DNA from: Acidobacteriota bacterium
Lineage (GTDB): Bacteria; Acidobacteriota; Thermoanaerobaculia; UBA5066
Assembly (NCBI GenBank): GCA_016789625.1
Contig: JAEUQS010000049.1
Span: forward strand, 1-5,679
DNA: 5,679 nt
Direction: 5' to 3'
Shown here: positions 1-5,679 of the stretch, piece after piece
Layout: every line of letters begins with the position of its first letter
How positions within the stretch are numbered: the first letter of the stretch is position 1
The notes under the pieces: generated by a model
Seen by the model: only the letters and a program-made list of their open reading frames with translations
Told to the model about the DNA's origin: nothing
Database searches by the model: none
Position numbers and translations under genes: made by a program

Positions 1-1
1 G

Positions 2-1552
2 CTCGACACGTTCTTCCCCGCGAAGGACCGCCAGGAGCTCGTCCTCGTGCTGAACAACCTCCTGGCCTCGCCGTCGACTGCCGCGTTTCGCGCCGGCGAG
101 CCCATCGACATCGACGCGTGGCTGGGCGGGCCCGCCTCCGCGCCGAAGCTCTCGATCCTCGCGCTCGCGCACCTCGGCGACGCCGAGCGTATCTTCGTGC
201 TGGCGACGGTGCTCTCGCGGGTCAAGGCCTGGATGCGCTCGCAGCCCGGCTCGGGAACGCTCCGCGCCGTGATCTACATCGACGAGATCTGGGGTTTCTT
301 CCCGCCGTCGGCCGAGCCGCCCACGAAGAAGCCGCTCCTCACGCTGCTCAAGCAGGCGCGCGCGTTCGGCATCGGCGTCGTGCTCGCGACGCAGAACCCC
401 GTGGACCTCGACTACAAGGGCCTCGCGAACTGCGGCATCTGGTGCGTGGGCACGCTCCAGACGGAACGCGACCGCCAGCGCCTCACCGAGGGGCTCCGCG
501 CCGCGAGCGGGTCGGACGCCGCCGAGGCGCTCCTCTCGCAGACGAAAAAGCGCGTGTTCCTGCTGCACGACGTCCACCGCAAGGCCCCGTGCCTCCTCGA
601 GACCCGGTGGGCCATGAGCTATCTCAAAGGTCCGATGACCAAGGACGAGCTCGCCCGGTTTGCGCCGCAGGCGGCGGGACCCCAGGCGGCGGCGCCCCAG
701 GCGGCCGCGTCCCAGGCCGCGGCCCCGCCTCCGCTGCGGGGGGAGCCCGCTGAAGCCGGCGGAAGCCCGCCGCCGCTGTCCGTGACCTGGCCGGTGAAGT
801 TCGTCGCGGGGCGCGGGGCCCAGGTCGCCAAGCCGCATCTCTACGTGCGCTACGCCGTCGCGTACCGGAGCGGCAAGGCGCGCTCGCCCGAGTCCTCGGG
901 CGTGAAGCTCTTTCCGCTGGACGTCGGGAATCCCTTCGAGGTGCTCGAGGGGGACGCTCTCGACATCGCGCCCGAGGCGCTCCTCGACGACGCTCCCCGC
1001 GCGTCCCGCTACGGAGAGGTGCCTTCCTGGCTTTCCGCGCAGGGCGGCAAGAGCGCGGAGAAGGCCGTGAAGGAGCGGCTTTCCGAGAAGCTCGCGGCGC
1101 AGCTCCTGCGCGACCCCATTTCCGGGGAGCTGTCGGCGCGCGGGGAGTCGCCGGAGGAGTTCGCGGCCCGGGTCGCGCCGCTCGTGAAGCCGCCGCTCGC
1201 TCTGCAACAGAGGGTCGCCCGCAAGGCTCAGGAACTGGCGACGGCCGAGGCCGACGCGAAGCAGCGCTCGATGGAGACCTGGACCTCGATGGCGGGCGCC
1301 GCGGTGGACGTGCTCGGCGGGCTCTTCGGCGGAAAGAAGAAATCGATCCGGGTGGGCAAGGTGGGCTCCACGCTCTCGAAGAAGCGGCAGGAGGAGAACG
1401 CCGACGCGAAGGTCGAGCGGCTCCGTCAGGAGCTGGCCGACCTCGAAGGGCAGCTGGCCCCGCCCTCGGCCGAGCGCTTCGAGACGGTGGAGATCGTGCC
1501 GGCGAAGACGCACGTGGACGTCCTCGGCATCGGCCTCGCCTGGGTGCGGTAG
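2..1552 (+). CDS. HerA/FtsK-type ATP-binding protein, C-terminal part (5' end outside window)
   Basis: This is the C-terminal 516 residues of a P-loop ATPase of the HerA/DUF87 type. The frame is open to base 2 and reads LDTFFPAKDRQELVL before the GTG at 47. That GTG is therefore internal, and Walker A lies upstream of the window. Counting from base 2, residues 89-95 (AVIYIDE, bases 266-286) are Walker B with the catalytic Glu. They are followed by a conserved KQARAFGIGVVLATQNPVD stretch, where ATQN is the sensor-like motif, and by LQTERDRQRL, a likely arginine-finger region. After about residue 220 comes an Ala/Pro/Gln-rich linker, then a family-specific C-terminal region with a GGLFGGKKK turn. 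A charged coiled coil follows (about 460-485), and the protein ends in ...GIGLAWVR. HerA-like ATPases are hexameric motors acting on DNA, but the role of this long subfamily is not established to my knowledge. A second possibility is a conjugation or restriction-associated ATPase. The gene is convergent with its neighbours and ends in TAG. Confidence 0.9.
   Translation, partial: LDTFFPAKDRQELVLVLNNLLASPSTAAFRAGEPIDIDAWLGGPASAPKLSILALAHLGDAERIFVLATVLSRVKAWMRSQPGSGTLRAVIYIDEIWGFFPPSAEPPTKKPLLTLLKQARAFGIGVVLATQNPVDLDYKGLANCGIWCVGTLQTERDRQRLTEGLRAASGSDAAEALLSQTKKRVFLLHDVHRKAPCLLETRWAMSYLKGPMTKDELARFAPQAAGPQAAAPQAAASQAAAPPPLRGEPAEAGGSPPPLSVTWPVKFVAGRGAQVAKPHLYVRYAVAYRSGKARSPESSGVKLFPLDVGNPFEVLEGDALDIAPEALLDDAPRASRYGEVPSWLSAQGGKSAEKAVKERLSEKLAAQLLRDPISGELSARGESPEEFAARVAPLVKPPLALQQRVARKAQELATAEADAKQRSMETWTSMAGAAVDVLGGLFGGKKKSIRVGKVGSTLSKKRQEENADAKVERLRQELADLEGQLAPPSAERFETVEIVPAKTHVDVLGIGLAWVR
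665..724 (+). repeat. 15-bp tandem repeat encoding a PQAAA linker
   Basis: There are four in-frame copies of a 15-base unit, each beginning with ccgcagg, ccccagg or tcccagg. They encode PQAAG, PQAAA, PQAAA and SQAAA. The copies differ at only a few bases. They lie between the ATPase core and the C-terminal region of the HerA-like protein and start a low-complexity Pro/Ala/Gly stretch that runs to about base 775. The unit is a multiple of three, so gain or loss of copies would change linker length without breaking the frame. The likely role is a flexible interdomain linker. Confidence 0.85.
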
Positions 1553-1556
1553 AGAC

Positions 1557-1590
1557 GACTTGGGGGCACCGGCCCTGGTGCCCCCAGGTC
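1557..1590. terminator. Hairpin between convergent genes, probable bidirectional terminator
   Basis: The perfect 10-base inverted repeat tgggggcacc (1561-1570) and ggtgccccca (1577-1586) is separated by the 6-base loop ggccct. The stem extends outward through gact/ggtc to 14 pairs with one G-U pair. It begins five bases after the stop of the ATPase gene and ends four bases before the stop of the small minus-strand gene, so it can serve both. No run of T follows on either strand, so it is not a textbook intrinsic terminator. It may instead stall polymerase, protect mRNA 3' ends or work with Rho. Confidence 0.7.
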
Positions 1591-1593
1591 ACT

Positions 1594-1992
1594 TCAGTGG
1601 GACTGGCCTTCGTCCTTCTTGGTCCCCAGGATCACGAGCACCACGAGCAGGAGCAGCACGATCAGGCCGATGACGATCGTCGTCGTGCGGTGGGTCGTGG
1701 GGGCCTCCGTGGTGGAGTGCTCGGCAGGGCCCTTGGTGGCCGCGGCGTGCTCGGCCGGTTGCTCGCCGTGCGGCGCCGTGGTCGCGTGAGCGGCGGGCTC
1801 CGTGGCCGGTTCCGTGGCGGGGGCCGTGGACGGCGTCGCGGCCTCGGTGGACGGAGCCGTCGCGGGCGCGGCCGGGGTCGTGGTTGCCGGCGCGGCGGCG
1901 GCATCCTGGGGTGCCGCGTGCGAGACCATCGGCTGAAGGAGCGCGAGGGCGAGAGCCAAGGCGGCGGCGAATGCGGACGTGCGTCGGGTCAT
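1594..1992 (-). CDS. Small secreted Ala/Thr/Pro-rich protein with C-terminal membrane anchor
   Basis: This 132-residue protein matches no family I recognise. Residues 1-26 form a clear Sec signal peptide: MTRR, a Leu/Ala-rich core, and a predicted cut after SHA. Residues 27-102 are low complexity, dominated by Ala, Thr, Pro, Ser and Glu, with scattered His and short echoes such as ATEPATEP. Residues 103-123 are one strongly hydrophobic Ile/Leu/Val helix, followed by GTKKDEGQSH. The predicted topology is an extracytoplasmic mucin-like stalk anchored by its C-terminus, with a short cytoplasmic tail. The Thr/Ser/Pro content would allow O-glycosylation, but nothing shows that it happens. The ATG at 1992 is supported by a GAGG seven bases upstream. 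It lies 61 bases downstream of the synthase-like gene on the same strand and is probably cotranscribed. The signal peptide and anchor in one frame argue that this strand is the real one despite an open opposite strand. Confidence 0.75.
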   Translation of the reverse strand: MTRRTSAFAAALALALALLQPMVSHAAPQDAAAAPATTTPAAPATAPSTEAATPSTAPATEPATEPAAHATTAPHGEQPAEHAAATKGPAEHSTTEAPTTHRTTTIVIGLIVLLLLVVLVILGTKKDEGQSH

Positions 1993-1999
1993 GCGGGTG

Positions 2000-2003
2000 C
2001 CTC
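2000..2003 (-). promoter_or_regulatory. Ribosome binding site GAGG for the small anchored protein
   Basis: Read on the minus strand, GAGG lies seven bases before the ATG at 1992, within AACGAGGCACCCGC. It supports that start. The rest of the 61-base gap (1993-2053) is AT-richer than its surroundings near 2005-2013 and holds the palindrome ttcgaa (2008-2013). A TTGACG sits at 2052-2057, but no matching -10 box is convincing, so no separate promoter is called. Confidence 0.55.
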
Positions 2004-2053
2004 GTTATTCGAACGTTTCGAGCCTCGACGGTAAGCGAGCGCGCGGGAGAGCG

Positions 2054-3757
2054 TCAAGGGAAGGGGCTGCGTTCCTCGGCGTCGCGGAGAGAGTCCGCGA
2101 GGTCGGCGTCCGTGATCTGGAGCTCCGAGAGGACCTCCCGGAGGTTCCGGTCGCGCCCTCCGGGCCCGCCCGTCTCGAAGTCCTTCCGAAAGCGCGGGCC
2201 CGTGCGCAGAAACCTGGCCGCGAGGTCGAGGGCGGTCGGCAGACCGAGGCGCACGAGGTCGCGGCGCGCCCAGTCTTCGTCGTGGAGCCGGGTCGTGAGG
2301 CGATCGAAGCGGAACGGCGCGTCGCTTCCCACGAGCGTGCCGTCGACGAGCAGGCTGTGGCGGAACGACCTCGTGAAGGCCGCGATGAGACCGTTCATCG
2401 CCGGCTCGGCGAGGCCTTCGGGAAGCCACTGCGCGACCAGCCCGCCCTCGACCAGAAGTGGCTTGAGCCGCGCATAGAACCTCTCCGAGTGGAATCGCAG
2501 AGGCCCCGGCTCGACGACGACGGCATCGTAGAAACGCTCGTGGGCGAGGCCGGGAAACACCGCGGGGTCCTCCACGAAGAAGCGGACGCGGGGATCGGTG
2601 AGGACTCCGGAGTTCTCCGGGAAATAGCCGTCGAGCGCGGGAACGCGGTCCGCATCCACGACGTCGACCACCTCGAGCGTCTGGTGGCGCCTCAGCGCAT
2701 CCGCGGTGAGGCCCGTGCCGAAGCCCAGGAGGAGCGCCCGGCGAGGACTCCGCGCGAGGAGGAGCGCGAGGTGCGCGCGAATTCTCCGCGGCGCGGCTTC
2801 CTCGCGCGTGGTCCCGGAGACGCGGACGCCGTCGCGGAAGAGGGCGACCCCGGAGGTCCAGCGCGCTCCGTTCCGCCTGACCCAGTAGACATGGCCACCC
2901 ACGCGTGAGACGCCCAGCACTCGGCCTCGCGTGTCCTCGCGACGAGGCAGGGCGCGGGAATGAGAAAGCGCGAGTGTCCCGGCGAGGAACGCGAGCGCGA
3001 ATCCCGCTCCGGTGCGCCGGCCGCGTGCCGCGGCGAGCGGCGACGCGAGGAGCACGAAGAGGGCGAGAAAGAGCACGGCCGGCAGGAACGTGCCCGGGAC
3101 CTTCGGGAAGCGGATCTCGGCTGCGAGGAGAAAGAGCCAGAGGACTCCGGCCGTGGCGGTTGCTGCGGCGATGAGCCTCCGCCGCTCGGAAGCGGCCGGC
3201 GTCGCGGTGACGGCCAGGGCGAGGCCGAGGAGCGCGAGGAGGATCCGGGCGACGAACGGGAAGCGACCGGGCTCGCAGAGGAGCCCGGGGTAAGAGCCTG
3301 AGAACGCGAAGAACCCGCCGCTCAGGAGGCCCGCTCCCAGGGCCAGCGCGAGACCTCGCGGGGTGCCTTTCGGGTCGGGGATCTGGAGTCCGAGGACCGC
3401 CGCGGGCGGACCGGCGACGAGGATCGCGAGAAGGAGGCTCACGAAGTGGTGAGCCATCGCCGGGAACCCACCCTCGTACGGCATCTCTCCCGCCAGGAAT
3501 CGGAAGGGAAAGCCCAGGAGCGCGACGAGCGAGCACGGCAGTCCGGCCAGGATCGTGGCGAGGACGGGCCATCGGTTCAGGTGCGTGGGCAGCAGGAGCC
3601 CGAACGCGACCCCGGTCGCACTCGCGATCGGGAAGAGCGCCTCCGCGCGCCGCTCGCCCAGTTCCGTGCCGAGCACGCCGAGAGCGCCCATGAGCACGCC
3701 GGCCGCGGCAACCGCGTGGAGGAGGAGGGGAGGCGCGGGCCGCGGCTCGGAGATCAC
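2054..3757 (-). CDS. Membrane-fused spermidine-synthase-like protein, diverged paralogue
   Basis: This is a 567-residue integral membrane protein. Residues 11-266 contain about nine hydrophobic segments (roughly 11-30, 38-56, 64-83, 102-125, 133-155, 169-187, 194-214, 221-241, 250-266). A soluble Rossmann-type domain of the spermidine synthase/SAM-methyltransferase fold follows. Visible there are SGT (314-316), the nucleotide-binding loop LLLGFGTGLTADAL (342-355), the acidic strand VVDVVDAD (363-370), FYDAVVVEPGP (409-419) and GGLVAQWLPE (438-447). The position of the usual DGR motif reads EDPAVF (396-401), and the segment after VVVEP is shortened. True spermidine synthases carry a D-S/T-S/T-D-P catalytic motif, absent here, so polyamine synthesis is doubtful. 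The start is GTG at 3757, overlapping the upstream stop as GTGA with no Shine-Dalgarno sequence visible. The membrane half lacks the NTxxxxxG signature of its neighbour. It may bind a nucleoside ligand without catalysis, or have a new substrate. Confidence 0.86.
   Translation of the reverse strand: MISEPRPAPPLLLHAVAAAGVLMGALGVLGTELGERRAEALFPIASATGVAFGLLLPTHLNRWPVLATILAGLPCSLVALLGFPFRFLAGEMPYEGGFPAMAHHFVSLLLAILVAGPPAAVLGLQIPDPKGTPRGLALALGAGLLSGGFFAFSGSYPGLLCEPGRFPFVARILLALLGLALAVTATPAASERRRLIAAATATAGVLWLFLLAAEIRFPKVPGTFLPAVLFLALFVLLASPLAAARGRRTGAGFALAFLAGTLALSHSRALPRREDTRGRVLGVSRVGGHVYWVRRNGARWTSGVALFRDGVRVSGTTREEAAPRRIRAHLALLLARSPRRALLLGFGTGLTADALRRHQTLEVVDVVDADRVPALDGYFPENSGVLTDPRVRFFVEDPAVFPGLAHERFYDAVVVEPGPLRFHSERFYARLKPLLVEGGLVAQWLPEGLAEPAMNGLIAAFTRSFRHSLLVDGTLVGSDAPFRFDRLTTRLHDEDWARRDLVRLGLPTALDLAARFLRTGPRFRKDFETGGPGGRDRNLREVLSELQITDADLADSLRDAEERSPFP
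3754..3757 (-). other. Four-base stop/start overlap (GTGA)
   Basis: The TGA stop of the upstream synthase-like gene (3754-3756) overlaps the GTG start of the next (3755-3757). The 20 bases before the GTG read as C-rich codons (ending GCCCCGCAACC) with no purine-rich ribosome binding site. The second gene is therefore probably translated by terminating ribosomes from the first, which would keep the two membrane proteins at matched levels. Confidence 0.75.
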
Positions 3758-5679
3758 GGTTGCGGGGCTGCGGGCGAGTCGTGCGGGAACGGAGGTCCGT
3801 AAGGCGCGGGGATGATCCGCCGGAGGCGCCGCACCGATGCGGGATCCGAGAAGGACGCCCTTCTGGCTGCGGCGAGCTCGGGGGACGAGCGCTCGAGCTC
3901 GGGCGGCACCTCCTCTTCGTGGAAAAGGAGCGACCGCTTTCCGGCGAGGAACGTCGTGCGCGGGTGCGCCGTCTGGACCGAGGCGTTGATCTGGATCGCG
4001 TCGAGGCTCGCGAATCCGTCCTCGATGACGGGCATCCCTTCGAACGCCGCCGTGAAGCGCGGGCCGGCCCGCATGAACGTCGCCGCGAGGTCCCCGGGGC
4101 TCACGAAGCCGAGCCGTGCGAGATCCGCGCGCACCGCCCCCTGGCCCCGCAGCCTCTCGGCGAGAACGTCGTACGCGATGGGCTTCTCGCTGCCCACGAG
4201 GATCAGGTCACGTCCCCATCCGGCCATGAGCAGGCTGTGAGGAAAGGACTTCGTGAACGTCGCCACCACGAGATTCACGGCTTCCTCGTCGAGAAGGTAT
4301 TCGGGGAGCCACTGGCTCACGAGACCGCCTTCCGCGAGCCGGGAGCGCACGGCGGCGTAGTACTCCATGGAGTAGAGGCGCGAAATCCCCGGCTGAAGGG
4401 GAGGCGGAGGTTCCATGGTCACGAGGTCGTACACGCGCCCCCGCGCGAGCTTCACGAACTGGCGGCCATCGTCCACATGGAGCTTCAGCCGCTCGTCCGC
4501 GAGCACGTTGCCGTTCTCGGCAGCGAAGAGCGAGTTGAGCGCGTAGACGCTGGGATTCAGATCCACCACGTCGACCCGCGCGATCGTGGTGTGCTGCCGG
4601 ATCGCGTCGGCCGTCGAGCCGACCCCGAAGCAGATGAGCAGCGCGCGGCGCGGTTCTGCAGCCGTGAGGAGCAGCGGGACGTGAGCCATCGCCCGCATGT
4701 ACGTCTGCGCGCCCCGGCTCGTGCCGGACATCGAATGCGCGTCGAACATGAGCGAGTTGCCGGTTTCATGGCCCACGTTGCTCCTGACCCAGAAGAGGTG
4801 CTGGGGCGAGCTCCGGTAGGCGACGACCCTCCCCCCGCGCTCGAGCCCGACGAGGAGGCGCGGAGCGAGGACGCGAGGGAGGAGCAGGAGGCACGCGGCG
4901 ACGGCCGCGGCGCACACCCACGCCACCTTTCCCCTGTGGCGCCCGGGCACGAAGAGCAGGAATGCGCCGAGGAGCGCGAGGGCGCCGAAAACGCGTGCGG
5001 CGAAGAAGACGTTCACGAGAGGCAGAAGCCAGCCGAAGACGAGAACGCCGGCCAGGAAAGCGAGCGTGTTCGCCGCGTACGTGCGCGCGATGCCGAAGCC
5101 CCGTTCGAGAAGCCGGTCGCAGGCGTCCGGCAGGAGCGTCGAAAACAGGGTGTAGGGAACGAAGACGAGGAGCGCCACCGCGCACGCGACGACGCAGAAC
5201 GCCGCCACCTTCGGGGAAAGCGCCTCCGCCGAGACTCCCCACAGCAGGAGCCCGCGCGTGAGACGGGGCTCGAGGAGATACACGCCGCCGCACCAGGCGA
5301 TTCCGCAGGACGTCGCGATCGCGAGGCGCGAGGGCGAAGGAGCGAGCACGTGCACGGCGCGCGACGCGACCCAGATTCCGAGAATCGCGAAGAACGAGAG
5401 GAGCGCGAACGTCCCGCGGGTGGGCCCGAGGACGAGCCTCACGAACGCGAACGCGAGCGCCTGGAGTCCGCCGCAGAGAAAGCCCGAGAGAACGGCCGCG
5501 AAGGGGATCGGCTCGGCTCGCGAAGGCCGCGGCGCTCGGACGCCGGGAGGCGCGTCCGCGGCCCGCGAGAAGAAGAGGCCAAGACCCAGCGTCACGGAGG
5601 CCGCGAGCGCCATGCAGCCCGAGTACCCGATGAGTGTGACGCCCGCGAATTCCGTGAGAAGGACGCCCGCGGAGGCGCC
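3754..5679 (-). CDS. Membrane-fused spermidine-synthase-like protein (N-terminus outside window)
   Basis: The visible 641 residues run from the right edge, numbered here from base 5679. The frame is open past the ATG at 5613. The 22 preceding residues (GASAGVLLTEFAGVTLIGYS...) continue the same membrane helix, so that ATG is internal. The part up to about residue 38 matches the last helix of a first membrane half. Residues 60-245 form a second multi-helix half, with the family signature YAANTLAFLAGVLVFGWLLP at 201-220. Two more helices follow to about 268. The soluble domain has SMSGT (316-320), AMAHVPLLL (331-339), the nucleotide loop CFGVGSTADAI (350-360), DVVDLNP (370-376), DDGRQF (403-408), YDLVTMEPPPP (417-427), LYSMEYYAAV (435-444) and GGLVSQWLPEY (451-461). 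This matches proteins annotated as fused MFS/spermidine synthase. The Asp catalytic motif of SpeE is replaced by MEPPPP, so the substrate is unknown. The last 75 or so residues are a charged, Pro-rich tail with no counterpart in the downstream paralogue. Confidence 0.9.
   Translation of the reverse strand, partial: GASAGVLLTEFAGVTLIGYSGCMALAASVTLGLGLFFSRAADAPPGVRAPRPSRAEPIPFAAVLSGFLCGGLQALAFAFVRLVLGPTRGTFALLSFFAILGIWVASRAVHVLAPSPSRLAIATSCGIAWCGGVYLLEPRLTRGLLLWGVSAEALSPKVAAFCVVACAVALLVFVPYTLFSTLLPDACDRLLERGFGIARTYAANTLAFLAGVLVFGWLLPLVNVFFAARVFGALALLGAFLLFVPGRHRGKVAWVCAAAVAACLLLLPRVLAPRLLVGLERGGRVVAYRSSPQHLFWVRSNVGHETGNSLMFDAHSMSGTSRGAQTYMRAMAHVPLLLTAAEPRRALLICFGVGSTADAIRQHTTIARVDVVDLNPSVYALNSLFAAENGNVLADERLKLHVDDGRQFVKLARGRVYDLVTMEPPPPLQPGISRLYSMEYYAAVRSRLAEGGLVSQWLPEYLLDEEAVNLVVATFTKSFPHSLLMAGWGRDLILVGSEKPIAYDVLAERLRGQGAVRADLARLGFVSPGDLAATFMRAGPRFTAAFEGMPVIEDGFASLDAIQINASVQTAHPRTTFLAGKRSLLFHEEEVPPELERSSPELAAARRASFSDPASVRRLRRIIPAPYGPPFPHDSPAAPQP

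Noticed and set aside
624..1592. A 322-codon minus-strand frame opposite the HerA-like gene
   Set aside because: The product is almost entirely Arg, Pro, Ala and Ser without motifs, and the + frame matches an ATPase family along its whole length.
1700..1900. Apparent DNA repeats inside the small anchored protein gene
   Set aside because: The repeated ggccgtgg-like pieces are irregular in spacing and sequence and follow from repeated Ala, Thr and Pro codons. No true tandem unit or CRISPR-like spacing is present.
1597..2034. A 145-codon + strand frame opposite the small anchored protein
   Set aside because: It encodes a Gly/Arg low-complexity string that follows directly from the antisense of Ala/Thr/Pro codons. 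The minus frame has a signal peptide, a ribosome binding site and a membrane anchor.
2029..2057. A possible minus-strand promoter with TTGACG at 2052-2057 and TTACCG at 2029-2034
   Set aside because: The -35 match is fair and the spacing acceptable, but TTACCG is a poor -10 box and the -35 overlaps the stop codon of the upstream gene. Chance is as good an explanation.
1979..2908. A 309-codon open frame on the + strand opposite the synthase-like gene
   Set aside because: The product is rich in Arg, Glu and Ala with no recognisable fold. It mirrors the third-position bias of the real gene on the other strand.
1989..3572. A 527-codon open frame on the minus strand overlapping the second synthase-like gene
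   Set aside because: Its product is an Arg/Pro/Gly-rich string with no domain or membrane pattern. The other frame at the same place carries the family motifs. It is a by-product of GC-rich codon use.
1..5679. tRNA, rRNA, insertion sequence or CRISPR features
   Set aside because: Nearly every base is covered by the four coding frames, and no cloverleaf, transposase motif, terminal inverted repeat or regularly spaced repeat was seen.

Overview
The window is a very GC-rich bacterial segment holding four protein-coding genes and no RNA gene, insertion sequence or CRISPR array that I can see. Strong G/C preference at third codon positions, and the mix of a large HerA/FtsK-type ATPase with membrane-fused spermidine-synthase-like proteins, would suit Acidobacteriota, Myxococcota or a similar GC-rich soil or sediment lineage. 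That assignment rests on general impression only and is weak.

Layout. On the + strand, 2-1552 is the C-terminal 516 residues of an HerA-type ATP-binding protein; its N-terminus and Walker A lie upstream of the window. A strong hairpin at 1557-1590 sits between it and the convergent minus-strand genes. On the minus strand, transcription runs from the right edge leftward. First comes a membrane-embedded spermidine-synthase-like protein (3754-5679, N-terminus outside the window). It overlaps by four bases (GTGA) a second, diverged protein of the same architecture (2054-3757). After 61 bases comes a small secreted, Ala/Thr/Pro-rich protein with one C-terminal membrane anchor (1594-1992). All non-coding gaps are under 65 bases.

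How the genes relate. The three minus-strand genes look like one transcription unit whose promoter is outside the window. The two synthase-like proteins are tandem paralogues: the same blocks recur in the same order in both soluble domains. The upstream copy keeps the features usual for the membrane-fused spermidine synthase family. The downstream copy keeps the nucleotide-binding glycine motif but has lost or shortened several others. Neither shows the Asp-rich catalytic motif of true spermidine synthases, so their reaction and substrate are unknown. The ATPase is convergent and has no evident functional link to the other genes.

I found no clear evidence of a wholly new system. The most interesting part is the coupled pair of membrane-bound, synthase-like paralogues with a small mucin-like membrane protein beside them.
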